Shown piece by piece: positions 10,401 to 20,000 of a stretch of 64,000 nt of DNA. The position numbers and the translations under genes are program-made. How positions within the stretch are numbered: the first letter of the stretch is position 1; each line of letters opens with the position of its first letter. The DNA lies in the NCBI GenBank assembly GCA_000818945.1, contig KN805371.1, positions 1-64,000 of the forward strand, read 5' to 3'. The notes beneath the pieces were generated by a model. That model was given only the letters and a program-made list of their open reading frames with translations. It was not told the origin of the DNA and made no database searches. Source of the DNA: Schizochytrium sp. CCTCC M209059 (lineage: Eukaryota; Sar; Bigyra; Thraustochytrida; Thraustochytriidae).

Positions 10401-10640
10401 ACCAGCCCGACGTTGCCGTCTGCGTGCTGCACGGTGACTGGGGACGCCCTCCTCTTCGTTGAGGTCGTCTTCGTCCAGTGGCGTCGGGACGCGCACGCGG
10501 ACATCGTCCCCATTCCCGCTGCCGCCGCTGCCGCCGCCACCGCCGCCGCTGCCGCTGCCATCGTCGCTGCTGCCGCGGCCTCGCCTCCTCTCTCCGCCGC
10601 CGCCGCCGCCGCCGCTGCCGGCGTTTCCGCGCCCGGACAT
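7410..10640 (-). CDS. Inward-rectifier K+ (Kir) channel with large cytoplasmic insertion
   Basis: 1076 residues, single exon. Kir channels are tetramers of two-TM subunits with a cytoplasmic immunoglobulin-like domain. Residues 1-300 are disordered: Gly/Ser-rich, a CxxC at 141-144, and a 12-His run at 261-272. The channel begins near residue 305: slide-helix region with DDWFHRTL (336-343), TM1 about 349-370, pore helix and filter ATSGFG (407-412), TM2 about 431-453. The cytoplasmic domain starts with SHQVIFSNKACII (461-473), VEAHVR (495-500) and LSVPCTVVHEIDQWSPL (536-552). It is then interrupted by about 445 residues (about 556-1001) and resumes with ELEIIVIVEG at about 1002, followed by the final beta strands. 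The insert carries a C2H2-like motif CPVC...HLLRH (599-615) and long Asp/Glu/Lys/Ser-rich tracts. The filter reads TSGFG rather than the usual TIGYG/TIGFG. Its tail faces the TTLL gene, 147 bp away. Confidence 0.92.
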   Translation of the reverse strand: MSGRGNAGSGGGGGGGERRRGRGSSDDGSGSGGGGGGSGGSGNGDDVRVRVPTPLDEDDLNEEEGVPSHRAARRRQRRAGGPSSPRGRDGARGATGASALNGLFADRASGAPRQGKDASSSTTRGPGPEQSRRRLMSSDSCSTCGDSKRGALHRMQRAHKRGDTMTPATRSRRWFSLPKRPSSSAEPVDDNDEDDVESQLSSSPRSPNVITLRRGRLGSAGTLSSQSSFSSILSSNLKRVRSISNLLAANHHTHHNHHGQHHHHHHHHHHHHRQSVGQDSLTSSEFTMSDVSEDPDVSWSRRIILRDQWYHQSSGELKIDQAVSKTLRDILALYGDDWFHRTLTQRTHILFFVLILVYTAYLLVFAGLYSLFNDPFNDTCALDIVDTSETGKHPFQMAFAFALETAATSGFGLPDSHEGAFWRGCFQLPTIIWWQCFFGVLLNALCISLVVMRVGRADTRSHQVIFSNKACIIHRNGKFFFSFQCYDLDMHAPIVEAHVRCYVVMNESDGNTTANFQTRHMRLINPDDELGANLFLSVPCTVVHEIDQWSPLLPPTLRREHWQTHDDGFVHNRANRYRYPNVNLREADAAVAGRNGAQCPVCGTTFYTDEHLLRHIRYQQYLEGAYHSENDDENDAEENEEKKAKNDDDDDDATNGEDDDDAKKEDASASPADGNRAPRAKRSLPPPPTVSLSVLDAVDSESASRILASSSTSSSTSSRSQHSSKGPAGSQNTVKDDDYQPNDDDDDNYDDISSEADDAKDPSAPLPILRPRLRSGHTEPASDTVESEQQSKDGDDATTETSSSHKVNFFESDPDQIEKTRSLPARPQNSVEDRSVKHSGQDSIHSLHSLFASDRAREDSRQSSQSQRRSTSHYHSSSRPSSMHQRMEKAYQDQVRRGTSRRIHHHKTVKLSQVRGTTDERLKELSNINKPSGHAGLDVEALISRDRVVRESGENERREVEANVRESSASGTRVRQSSSLHPMEKHVKDVKQSIQNFIEASELEIIVIVEGIEAQSSATFQARHSYTMDDIMYNHWFRECFGPDEKKPEKIVINFNHFHEVVPLDASASIPAQSVI

Positions 10641-10914
10641 CGTCGGGGAGCGCTCTTCGACTTGGTCCTTGGATGGATGTTTGGATTTCTAAAGGCACCT
10701 CGTATACTAGCCTAGGTACTAGTGGTTTATGAGGAGATAGATGATCAGCCTGAGCTAGAAGTGCAACTTCGAGAAGATGTCGCTCGCAGGGAGCAGAGGA
10801 GCGAATGACGCGAATACTCATTTTCTTTATGACTCGAAGTGAATCGGACGCCCATGACAAAATAATCCAATGAAGAACAGCCGGCGTGCCCTGCTTAAAA
10901 AATAAATAAAAAAT

Positions 10915-11035
10915 CAAAGCTCACGTCAAGCGCTGAGCTCTGTGACAAAGAATGCAATGAAAATGATCCGGAGAAACCTTAATCGAAAGCTCATGTTGAG
11001 TTTTTCGAGCTCTGCAACAGGCAATGAAAATAAGC
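10915..11035. repeat. Diverged tandem duplication
   Basis: AAAGCTCACGTCAAGC at about 10916 followed by GAGCTCTG and GCAATGAAAAT recurs at about 10988 as AAAGCTCATGTTGAG, GAGCTCTG and GCAATGAAAAT. The period is about 71 bp with many mismatches. Confidence 0.55.
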
Positions 11036-11384
11036 TGTTTCCCATATTTTTTAAAGCCTGTCTCGAGTACTCTCGTTGAAGGCTTCACGAATTTTGTTAG
11101 ATGGCGGCGTGAGAAGCAATTTTCAAGGATCAACTTTACTATTTTGACGACGTCGGTCACGGTGTAGGGACTCATGACAATTCAATATAGCCCGTTGTAA
11201 TTATGTCTTCGTGCCGAGTTTATATTTTGTTTACATCTAAAGCGAGCGCGAGTTCTTGACCAATGAAAGAACAAACCCTTTTGCGCGATTCTTGGTGAAA
11301 GAAAAGGAAGAACAGCACGCCACGATCTTCTTCTGAGAGTTGCCACAAGATTCGTACACCACAGGCGACAGAAAGCCACAAACG

Positions 11385-11525
11385 CCATACTCCGCAAGCT
11401 TCATACGCATCGAGCCTCATTCGCCGCAAGCTTCATTCGCCACAAGCTTTATACCCGGTCCCAGGCCGCCACAAGCTTTATAGGCCACAAACTTTACATG
11501 CCACAAGCTTCATACGCCACAACTT
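11385..11525. repeat. Cluster of short repeats (CCACAAGCTTCATA type)
   Basis: Six or more imperfect copies of a unit near CGCCACAAGCTTCATA, with variants CCGCAAGCTTCAT, CACAAGCTTTATA and CACAAACTTTACA, at irregular 18-30 bp spacing. It is not coding. Confidence 0.8.
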
Positions 11526-12039
11526 GAACCTTCACGAGGCTCTTCTTCTGCCCAGAGAAGAATGGTCCTAGGACTCTGCTCGGTAAACAAGCCTGAGGAA
11601 GCACGCAAGCAAGCAGATGGACCGGCAGCGCACAATGAGTCAGCTCTAACGTCTCTCTCCGACTCGGAGTCAGTCAGTCATCTCGAGGCTTGCACGCACG
11701 CTCTTCTTTGGATACTTCGGGCCAGTGCGACAATCTCTGCGCCCGTTTGTCTGTCTCCTCGCGGTCCAGCGACAGGCGGTTCCCGTGTCGTATTTTTGCG
11801 CCTTGAGCAAATGGGTTGTCCAGGTCAGATCGATGCCGTCGCGTCATATCGTCACGTTCCAGGTCGAGCGCAGTGAATGCAATGCAGGCGGCTCCGGTTC
11901 TTGGCGCGTCCTGGCGAAGCTCGGGGTGCTGCTCCAGGCAGCATCAGCCATGCCATGACAGGCAGCACCAGGCAGGCAGGCCGCGTTGCGGTCGATCCCG
12001 CCGCGTCCGTCGTGGCTAGCCGCTTGAAAATGGTCCGAG

Positions 12040-12081
12040 CAGCAGCAGCTGTAGCTGTAGCTGTAGCTGTAGCTAGCTAGC
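12040..12081. repeat. AGC / AGCTGT microsatellite
   Basis: Three AGC units run into about five AGCTGT units and then GCTA repeats. It lies in the gene-free stretch. Confidence 0.9.
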
Positions 12082-13793
12082 TGCGGTGAGAAGGTACCGA
12101 TCGATCGATGGGTCGATGAATCGATCGATTTCCTCGATTTCCTTTGCTGGACGAGTTTGACTTTGTTTGAGATCAATGATGGCGAGGTGAGCGACGACGT
12201 GCCGCAACGTGCGGCCGGCCGCGCGAAACGAGTGGGCACGCGCCGGTCTCGCGGGTCTCCGCTTCGTCAGGCAGAGGGGGTGACGTTCATCGCGTTCGAG
12301 GTACTACCGGTATACTACCGGTCCAGAGATCGCGAGCAGCTGCAGCTATGATCCCGCCCGGCGCTCGCGAGGCGCGCCGTCCGCGCCGCGCCCCGGGGTC
12401 GCGCGCGCGCGCGACGCTCGCTTTCGCCGTGCGTATCACGATTTGAATTCGTGCACATGTCGTGTCAAGCCACGCATGGCATGGCATCATGTCTGTCAAC
12501 GCGAGGCCACGAAGAAAAGAAAGATTGACAGAAAGAAAGAAAGAAAGAAAGAAAAGAATTTGAAACTTCGAACCTTCGAATCATTCGAGCCCCAGTTCGA
12601 GTTTGCATCCGCAGCCCCTTTCGGTTCCTGCACGCGCGGCTTCCACCGGACTCCGTCATATTAAGGGATAGAATCTGTTTCTTCTTACGTAGTCTTGTGC
12701 GAGAAGCGCATGGGGGTGCGCACTCGCGGAAGTTGGCTCTTCTGCCCTGCTGGGCGATCAATAGACTATCTATCGCGCAAACATCAATACTACACTTATT
12801 TTCCCTTTCGATCGATCGATCAAAAGCAAGCACTTTTTCTTTTTCTTCCTTCCCGCTGCGCCTTGATCGAGCGGGTGGTCACCGGCCCGCGCGTTCGCCT
12901 GCCCGCGCCACGCGCTGCTTTTCTGCTGCGTGCCCGAGCGAGCGCGTGGGCGTGCGAGTCGGTCGGCTCCCGCGCCGCGCTGCTTTCGAGCCGCCCGTCT
13001 GTCACGCTCCGCTCATTCATTAGCGCTGCGCGTCGTGGTGACGGCGATGGAGAAACAATGGAAAAGAATAATGTTGGTGATGATCAGGGGCTGAAAAAGG
13101 GAACTGGGCACTTGCCGCGATCTGTCGCAGGACCCGGGTCGGAGCTCCGTTCTTTTATGGAATTCCACTCTGGGTCTTGTACGCGGGTGCCCACCTTTGC
13201 TCGGCACGTGTCGCGGCAGCGCGAGCTTGTGTGGCGTCGCCGCGCAAGTGCGCCGCCGCGAGAAAGCCCACTTGCGCGCGCGTACGCGCACTTGCGCGCA
13301 CTTGCGCGCAAGTGCAGAATGCGCGTTTGTTCGCGGCAAGCGGGGGGTGTCCCTCCGCTCTCCTGCGTTGTCGTCGCATTCTTCCCTTTGATTTTTCTTT
13401 CATTCCTTCTTTCATTCCTTCTTTCTTGTCTCCGCTTCTTCGCGGAGATCCCAGAGGAAAGAACGAGGGAAACAAAAGGAGGAAAAAGGGAAGGAAGGAA
13501 GAAAGAAAAAAACAGGAAAAACCGAAAAAGGCGGGCGGAAGGCGGCGCTATTCAATTCTCTTGTAAATTCGAATTCCGGCCGGCGGACGCCCGCGTCCGC
13601 AGCGCAGCGGATTGAATCGAATCCCTGGGCTCGTGCCGCTCGATTGGCGGCCAGCCCTCGCGCCCCCAACCACGCCGTCGCGCCCCGAGCGGCGACGCGC
13701 ACAAGCCCGCGCCCGAGCCCGCGCACAAGCCACGAGCCCTCGAGCGCGGAGGAGACCGACAAGCGGGCTCCAGCCGCCGACGCGAGCGCGCCC

Positions 13794-13908
13794 GCGAGCG
13801 AGCGAGCGAGCGAGCGAGCGCACACGTGCCGCAGTACCTCGCGCGCGCCAGGGAGGCGACTAAAAGCACAGTAAAAAGCAGCTGGAGCAGCAGGAGCAGC
13901 GATAGACC

Positions 13909-13944
<36 letters not shown>
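13794..13944. repeat. Purine-rich microsatellites just upstream of RhoGEF start
   Basis: GCGA repeats (13794-13820), then a GA run (13908-13928) merging into GACA repeats (to 13944), ending 16 bp before the start ATG. They probably lie in the 5' UTR. Confidence 0.9.
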
Positions 13945-13945
<1 letters not shown>

Positions 13946-13960
13946 CCGCATCGAGGAGGA

Positions 13961-16900
13961 ATGGCAGAATGGTCGGATGATATCGACGAGCTCGCGGAGG
14001 TCCTCCGCGTGTACAAGTCGCTGGGCGCCGAGCGCGAGTCGCGGCTGATAGACCTCATCACGCCGTACAGACGGTTCCTGCGCGAGGAAAGCGTCGACAT
14101 CAAGATCGCCCCCTTCAGCGCCAATGTGTGCAAACCGGCCACGCTCTTCATGTTCAAAGACATGATCCTCCTCGCGGAAAATGTTGACGAGCGAAGCGAT
14201 TCAGTCAGCCCCACATGGGTCGGCGCCATCGCCAATCAAGGCAGGCGCCTCTCGAGACGGCTCTCCTCCCGCTCCTCGGCCAGCATGAGCGAAAGCAAGT
14301 CCATGTCGTCAGACTCGTCCGGCCCTGCGCCCTACAGGCTGACGCACCGTCTTGACCTCGAACGATGCACGATCAAGCGCCACGCCCCGGATGCCAGCGA
14401 CACGGGCTTCCAACTTACCCACGTCAATCGCATCCGCGACGAACACAATCATCTCGCCACGTACGTGGACATGGTCGAAGTCTGGTGCAACTCCATGGAT
14501 CAAGCCGACGCCATCTACCACGACATCGAGGACCTCATCGAAGATGTGCACCTTGCTCACGAGGACGACGAGCGCAGGCAACGCGAGCAAAATGCCGCCG
14601 GACGCGAATCTGACGCGACCTCTTTCACCTCGGCTACCTCTCTCACCACTGAAGGCTCCAATCGCACTGGAGCGAGCCGAAAGTGGGCAAAAGGCAAGCG
14701 TATCAACCGGAGAAATGGCTCCCAACGCACTCTCGGCACGACTGCTTCTGCAGGCACGGAGGCCAACCTGGCGCGCCGAAGCCGCGGTTCATCGATGGCC
14801 TCGAGCACGGACGGAAGCACGACCGGCTCGGCGGCGCTTACCCTCTCGGACTTGGAGCATCGCTATCGCGTAGAATATTCTCGCGAAGACAAGCACGAAG
14901 CAGAGTTCTCCGCCGTTTTCGGCGAAGGCGCCATGGGCTTCTCGCTCAGTTCCGGGACGGGGCTCGGCGTCATCATCGGACGCGTTGCTGACTACAGCAT
15001 GGCCGAAGCTGGTGGCGTCGAGGTGGGTGACCGCGTTTTGCGCATTGGCGACGTTGATCTCACCCTCGAAACGACCTGGCGCGAGGCTGTCAACATCATT
15101 AAATCCGTCGAGCGTCCAGTTGAAATCAGATTCGTGCGCAACTTCACCGTGAACTCCCACATCCAGCGCGCCGAGGAGCGCAAGAAGCGGGCCTCGACCC
15201 GTCGCGAGACCGCGTCTGCTGCAGCAGAAGCCTCTCACGCCGCCACCGACTCGTCCAATCTTCGCGCCGAGCGCGCGCGCGCACGGGCGGAGCGTGCAGC
15301 TGCGCGTCAAGGAGGCCGCCGGTCCACCGATCGCACCGACTCGGCCTCTAGCGATGGTCAGCGCTCCTGGGCGCGTCGCCGCCACCGCAACCGCAGCTTC
15401 GGCACGCGCATCATCGCTCTTGACGAGCTCGAGGCCATGTACCGCAAGACCGGCGATCAGCGAAACTCGGACGACCAAGTCATGGAGGTCTTTGCTCTTT
15501 TGGGCGAATCATCTTCCGAAAATGTTCGAGCCTGCGCGAACACCCTCGGCGAGATCTTTGATACCGAGTGCTCATTCGTGCGTGACCTGCGCATCATCGT
15601 CGGAGATTTCCTCTTGCCTATTCGCCGCACCGTCCATCACGTTCGCTGCAAGGACATCACCTCGGGGTCCACCTTTTGCGAGCACCACCAGCCGCGCATG
15701 GCCTGCTACAAGACGAGTCAGGAGACACGTCCCATTCTCGAGGCTGACGCCATCCGGGACATTTTCCTCAATATTGAAACTCTCGTCAAGGTCAACTCCG
15801 AGCTTCTCGACGTCCTCAATGGTAAAATCATGGAAGCTCTCGATAAGGCCGACGGCCCCGAGAATGTCACCGTTACCGACCTCGTGCACATCTTCGCGCC
15901 TGCCTTTACGCGTGTCATGCCCTTTTTCCGCATCTACTCCCTCTATTGCCACTCGTATACTGCTGCACAAGACAAGCTTCTTGTCGCGCGCCTCCGCAAC
16001 AAGAGCCTCGACGATCTCATCAAGCAGCGCGAAGCCAAGACGAAGACATCGCTTATGCACCTGCTCATCAAACCGGTGCAGCGCATCTGCAAGTATCCCC
16101 TTCTCTTCCAGTCCCTCTTGCGCGCTGTCATTCCCTATGTCAGCGAGGAAATCAATTCCGGCGCCGATGTCAACAACTTGGAAAGCCTCGTTGGGGAGCT
16201 CGAGAGCGCCATGGCGATTGTAAATAAAATCGCCAAGTCTGTCGATCAAAAGGTCGGCGAGCAAGAGAGTCTCGGCCGCATGATGCAAGTATATGCAGAG
16301 CTCGGCGGCGAGGCCGCCGTGCCCAAGCTCATTGCGCCGAGTCGTCGCTTCGTTGATCGCTTCGAGGTGCTCTTGCGCCAGCAGCCCTTTGACGACCTCG
16401 ATGATCCGGAGCAGCACCGCCTCTTTGTCTTCAACGACCACCTCGTCTTTGCTGTGCACAATCCCGTTGGCTACCCTGCGCGCAACGGCAGTCTTCGTCG
16501 TCACAACAGTAAACGGTCTCTGAAAAAGTCCACTGCCGGAACCTCTCTGGGCAAGAGACTCTTTGGGAGACGCACCTCGAGCCAGAGCACTTCAAGCGTG
16601 GATTCCGACCGTCGTTCCAGCGGTGGTGGATCCATTGCCACCGCCAACGCCACGCGGACGTCTGCATCCACCTCGGGTGGCCGTTCCAGCGGTGGTGGTG
16701 CTCTCCGTGCGCTCGCCGGGGCCATTACCTTGCGTCTTGATCTGCACAAATGTACACTCAAGGCAATTCACGACCCTGACGAAGCTGATTGCTTTGGTAT
16801 TGTGCTTTCTTATATCTCTCGCGAAGTCGACGATGAGGACGCTGCTGCGGCTGCGGCTGCCGATCTTGCCAAATCGCGCAAGGGGAGCTCCAAAACTATC

Positions 16901-17179
16901 CAGCGCGCCGAGTCTGCCCCTACTGGTCGTACCGGTCCTATCCGTACCAGGATTGACAAAATCCAGCTATGGCTTGCTACTTCGGAGAGCCGCGATCAGA
17001 TTATGCGCGTTCTCCAGGCTCAAATCGACCTCTTGCAGCAGCTCGACATCAGTACCAAAGAGGCCACCAGGGCTGTGGGCCCCAAGATCAAGGAGCGCAA
17101 CTGGCGCAAACTGACCCGGGCTCGCAGCAGCGTTCAGCGAGCCTCTCGCTTCGCACCCTTAAACCCTACCGAGCCTTGA
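13961..17179 (+). CDS. Dbl-family Rho guanine-nucleotide exchange factor (PH-like, PDZ, DH, PH)
   Basis: 1072 residues from the ATG at 13961; the upstream frame begins only at a GTG. DH-PH proteins activate Rho/Rac/Cdc42 GTPases at membranes. Order: an N-terminal PH-like unit (about 25-200, with TLFMFKDMILLAENV and a later VEVWCNSMDQADAIYHDI); a Ser/Thr-rich linker; a PDZ domain (about 315-393) with GFSLSSGTGLGVIIG in place of the GLGF loop and AGGVEVGDRVLRIGDVDL; a basic linker; the DH domain (about 523-765) with ANTLGEIFDTECSFVRDL in conserved region 1, FAPAFTRVMPFF, and the signature LLIKPVQRICKYPLLFQSLL; and a C-terminal PH (about 780-1030) split by a Ser/Gly-rich insert. The segment between PDZ and DH is unusually Arg-rich. 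A fused PDZ suggests targeting to a membrane scaffold. The specific GTPase cannot be read from sequence. Confidence 0.93.
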   Translation: MAEWSDDIDELAEVLRVYKSLGAERESRLIDLITPYRRFLREESVDIKIAPFSANVCKPATLFMFKDMILLAENVDERSDSVSPTWVGAIANQGRRLSRRLSSRSSASMSESKSMSSDSSGPAPYRLTHRLDLERCTIKRHAPDASDTGFQLTHVNRIRDEHNHLATYVDMVEVWCNSMDQADAIYHDIEDLIEDVHLAHEDDERRQREQNAAGRESDATSFTSATSLTTEGSNRTGASRKWAKGKRINRRNGSQRTLGTTASAGTEANLARRSRGSSMASSTDGSTTGSAALTLSDLEHRYRVEYSREDKHEAEFSAVFGEGAMGFSLSSGTGLGVIIGRVADYSMAEAGGVEVGDRVLRIGDVDLTLETTWREAVNIIKSVERPVEIRFVRNFTVNSHIQRAEERKKRASTRRETASAAAEASHAATDSSNLRAERARARAERAAARQGGRRSTDRTDSASSDGQRSWARRRHRNRSFGTRIIALDELEAMYRKTGDQRNSDDQVMEVFALLGESSSENVRACANTLGEIFDTECSFVRDLRIIVGDFLLPIRRTVHHVRCKDITSGSTFCEHHQPRMACYKTSQETRPILEADAIRDIFLNIETLVKVNSELLDVLNGKIMEALDKADGPENVTVTDLVHIFAPAFTRVMPFFRIYSLYCHSYTAAQDKLLVARLRNKSLDDLIKQREAKTKTSLMHLLIKPVQRICKYPLLFQSLLRAVIPYVSEEINSGADVNNLESLVGELESAMAIVNKIAKSVDQKVGEQESLGRMMQVYAELGGEAAVPKLIAPSRRFVDRFEVLLRQQPFDDLDDPEQHRLFVFNDHLVFAVHNPVGYPARNGSLRRHNSKRSLKKSTAGTSLGKRLFGRRTSSQSTSSVDSDRRSSGGGSIATANATRTSASTSGGRSSGGGALRALAGAITLRLDLHKCTLKAIHDPDEADCFGIVLSYISREVDDEDAAAAAAADLAKSRKGSSKTIQRAESAPTGRTGPIRTRIDKIQLWLATSESRDQIMRVLQAQIDLLQQLDISTKEATRAVGPKIKERNWRKLTRARSSVQRASRFAPLNPTEP

Positions 17180-17501
17180 GAGTGGAGAGACTCTCCTACA
17201 AGTATGTCCTGCGCGCATGGCAGGACATGACCCTTTTTTGCTTTTCTTTTGTTTTTCTTCTCACCTTCTTCTTTTCATGCATACAGCTTTTGTCCTCCGT
17301 GGACCAAGAGCCCCACCCCTTACATCTTTCTACACGTGCGTTGTTTGCGGTATGGTCTAGACAAAGCCGTTGTCAAACATCCTCCTCTTGCAATGCACCA
17401 ATCCTCGTGCAAAAGCGCACTCTTTATTTTTTACGAACCGTTTTGCTCCTGTTACGTTATCCATTTTCATACTTTGTTCGTTAACATTCGCTACCCGATC
17501 T
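17180..17501. other. Tail-to-tail spacer
   Basis: 322 bp between two convergent stop codons. T-rich on the + strand at 17233-17275, which fits the RhoGEF 3' UTR. Nothing else was seen. Confidence 0.6.
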
Positions 17502-19616
17502 TCAAGGAAGCACTAGGTCACAGCGAATCTTTTGCGCGTAGTTGAGACCGTGGATGACCAACGGTTGACCGGTCTCGCGCGTAATGTCCTCAAGAAGAAG
17601 CAGAACGCTGTGATTGAGCGAACGTAACTGTACCATGTCTTCTGCCGCTGCCGCAACGTGCGCGGAAGATTGCGCGCGCGTATCCAATGGATTCAAGGCC
17701 TTGCTCAAAGAGTCCACAAGCCGCTCGCGACGTTTGATCAATTCAAATGCGTTCAGGAACTTGTTGCGCAGACTTGTCAGTCTTGTTACATACGAAAGTA
17801 CGTGCGCGTAGTTCCCTGTCGAGCACTCGCCGAAAAACTCGGTCCGAAACTGGTTTCTCTCCGTCGGCGATGTCAACAAATCTTCCCACAGCTGCTCGAC
17901 CAACGAGCACGCTCGCGCGTACGAGTTCCCTAGTTCCCTGAGATCGTCGATCGCTTGGAGAAGAATGTCCATCTGCGACATATCTCTATTGGCTGCCCAA
18001 AGTCGTTCGGTGCTTTCGAGAAAAAGTGGCGCCTGCGTCCAGTCCATCGGCCTGTCGCGGTCGTCGTCACTCTTCGCGCTCACCTTTTCTCCGGTGCTGG
18101 ACTCCAAGTAAGCTGGTCGTAATTCCCGCGAGGTATTTCCAGTATGCGAAGTGTTCGCTACTTCTTGTGGCAAAATTTTCTTCTTCCCCCTCTTGCTTCG
18201 TTTCTTTGTACTTTTTGTAAATTCCTTACGCCCAGACCCTGCCGTGACAGAACGCTCTTGGTGTCGTTGCTGTTTCTGCTTTTGCTCTTTCTGCTTTTGC
18301 TGCTGGCGGTGCTGTTGCTGCTGGTGTTGCTGCTCACGTGCTGACCTCGCCAGAAACGCAGCGGACGCGAGACGACCATTATGCAGCTCTGAACCCAATT
18401 TCGGGGTGTTCGCGCACAGGCGAGACCGCGGTGTTTGCACTGGAATATATTGAGATAAAAGGTTCCGAGGCACTGTCGTTGTAGAATCCCACGAGGCCTC
18501 TCGGCGTTTCAGTTCTTCCTTTCGCGAGGCCTTTCCCGCCTGACTAAATCGCCTTGCAAGTTCTGTACGCTCATCGGATGTCATTGACCCACTCAGAATG
18601 AATTTTCGTGCGGTACTTGGCCGCATAGTGTCCGACTGAGGCCAGCTACGGATGGGGACTTCAAGCGCCCATTCCGAACTCGGTTGTGGAATAGAGTGTG
18701 CAGGTTTGCTCTCGTTTTCCTGCGACTTTTTCAGACGCTCCACCTCTGCCTTGAGGAGCAAGTTTTCAGCTAATAATTGTGCATTCCTCTTGTCCGTGCG
18801 AAGCATTGCGTCCGTGGGTTCCCTTCCACCAATGGTGGCAGTGCGGGGTCGCGGCGAAACGCCTTGGGACGGCGATGGCAAACGCATACGAATTTTGCGG
18901 TGTGAAGGATGGCCACCTCTGGAGTGCGATCCATGCTGACCTTCGGACCGGGAAGATTTATGCGGCTGAGCAGTGCCCGGCCTTGGACGTCGAGGTGTAT
19001 GCGTTCCGCCAATGGCACGCTGGAGGACAACGCGTTTCCGAGGTGACCCACTGCTTGCGCGTGCAGTATGTGGCCGAGGTTTTTGCAAAGCATTTACGTC
19101 CATCGTCTCCACCTTAATTCGACTTGTGTCGAGTTTCTTGAGCTTAGGCGGCGCCTCAGCAACTTCACTGGATCGCGCAGAGACCTTCTTGGCCGGTAAT
19201 GTCTTGTCCCTCGATGACGCTGACGATGACGCTGACGAGTCGGCGTCCTGAAGAACATCGTCATCTTGTTCTGGTCCCGCGTCCGGATTCGCCTGCTCCT
19301 CTTCTCTCCGCGCTGAAAAAGGTGCGCGAGGCTCTGTGTTTTTTGCCTGTGCATTGAGTTCGCGAGGTCTCGAGCCGCCAGGTCGAGCCGACGCTGGACG
19401 CGCGGAGCCAGGCCGTGCGCTTTGCGGTCGCTTCGCAGCATCTGCCTCGATCACACGATTAATCTCGTCCTCGAACGAGTCCGATCCGTACGAGAGATCA
19501 TCTTCAATAAGGTTTGCATCAACGTCGCTTAGCCCCGAGTCTCCGTCCTCGTCACGCGTCTCTTCGTCGCTGCTGATCGAGCTCAGGTCCTCCGGCAGGT
19601 CTAGCGCCTGCATCAT
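17502..19616 (-). CDS. Coiled-coil protein of unknown function
   Basis: 704 residues from the double ATG at 19611-19616; 15 upstream codons are open but start with TTG. I recognise no family. The N-terminal 75 residues are acidic (SSISSDEE, SYGSDSFEDE), followed by SARPGSARPASARPG repeats and basic Ser/Arg/Pro-rich sequence. A short leucine-zipper-like coiled coil lies near residues 270-305 (LLAENLLLKAEVERLKKS). A Gln/Lys-rich stretch follows (about 435-465). The last about 170 residues (from MDWTQAPLFLESTERL) are predicted helical with no Cys pattern and look like the ordered, conserved part. Similar SARP-rich, zipper-bearing proteins occur among flagellar/centriolar components, but that is only suggestive. 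It is divergent from the GTPase gene. Confidence 0.8.
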   Translation of the reverse strand: MMQALDLPEDLSSISSDEETRDEDGDSGLSDVDANLIEDDLSYGSDSFEDEINRVIEADAAKRPQSARPGSARPASARPGGSRPRELNAQAKNTEPRAPFSARREEEQANPDAGPEQDDDVLQDADSSASSSASSRDKTLPAKKVSARSSEVAEAPPKLKKLDTSRIKVETMDVNALQKPRPHTARASSGSPRKRVVLQRAIGGTHTPRRPRPGTAQPHKSSRSEGQHGSHSRGGHPSHRKIRMRLPSPSQGVSPRPRTATIGGREPTDAMLRTDKRNAQLLAENLLLKAEVERLKKSQENESKPAHSIPQPSSEWALEVPIRSWPQSDTMRPSTARKFILSGSMTSDERTELARRFSQAGKASRKEELKRREASWDSTTTVPRNLLSQYIPVQTPRSRLCANTPKLGSELHNGRLASAAFLARSAREQQHQQQQHRQQQKQKEQKQKQQRHQERSVTAGSGRKEFTKSTKKRSKRGKKKILPQEVANTSHTGNTSRELRPAYLESSTGEKVSAKSDDDRDRPMDWTQAPLFLESTERLWAANRDMSQMDILLQAIDDLRELGNSYARACSLVEQLWEDLLTSPTERNQFRTEFFGECSTGNYAHVLSYVTRLTSLRNKFLNAFELIKRRERLVDSLSKALNPLDTRAQSSAHVAAAAEDMVQLRSLNHSVLLLLEDITRETGQPLVIHGLNYAQKIRCDLVLP

Positions 19617-20000
19617 CTTTCGCAGAACGCGTGCGTGCCCGCGCGCGGCGCGCGCATGCAAGGGCGAGCGCTTTAATCAGAAATCGCGCCCTGCTCCGAG
19701 TCTGCGGACATTACCCACTACGTTTGCATTGTATCCGTTCACGCAAAGTAGTGCCACAACACAGTACACACCGTTTTTCATATCCTCGCATGTGAGAGAC
19801 ACTGCGAGACGGATCAGAGACGGTGGGTGCATGTAAAGGTCGAGAGCAAAAGTTTTCCCTTCGCCGCGACGAGGGCTGAAAAGCGCAGGCCTACGTAAGG
19901 GCCGTGCGCGCGCGCGCGCGCACGGACGCGAACTTTGTCGAGCAGAGAGGGCAGCGCGTCAAAGACGAAGAGGAAAAGGAGGAGAGGTTGGAAAGGCAAA
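19617..20000. promoter_or_regulatory. Divergent intergenic promoter region with CG-dinucleotide run
   Basis: 384 bp between the start codons of two divergent genes. It must hold both promoters. An alternating purine-pyrimidine run GTGCGCGCGCGCGCGCGCAC (about 19903-19922) could adopt Z-DNA. No TATA box was evident. Confidence 0.5.

Larger units (their letters stand above)
10641..13960. other. 3.3-kb stretch without a convincing gene
   Basis: 10641-10850 is the presumed Kir promoter. About 10850-11560 is visibly AT-richer than its surroundings and holds a diverged ~71-bp duplication (10915-11035) and a family of short HindIII-containing repeats (11385-11525). 11560-13800 contains only weak, arginine/serine-rich frames plus microsatellites: AGCTGT (12040-12081), GATC-type (12098-12130), AAAG (12530-12556), purine runs near 13440-13545 and GCGA (13794-13820). 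The last part is the RhoGEF 5' UTR/promoter. Confidence 0.55.

Noticed and set aside
10921..11175. 84-codon minus-strand frame with an ATG in the AT-rich island
   Set aside because: No family resemblance, overlaps a diverged repeat, and lacks the GC-rich third positions of the accepted genes.
15572..16504. 310-codon frame antisense to the DH domain
   Set aside because: Shadow of the RhoGEF gene; no independent evidence.
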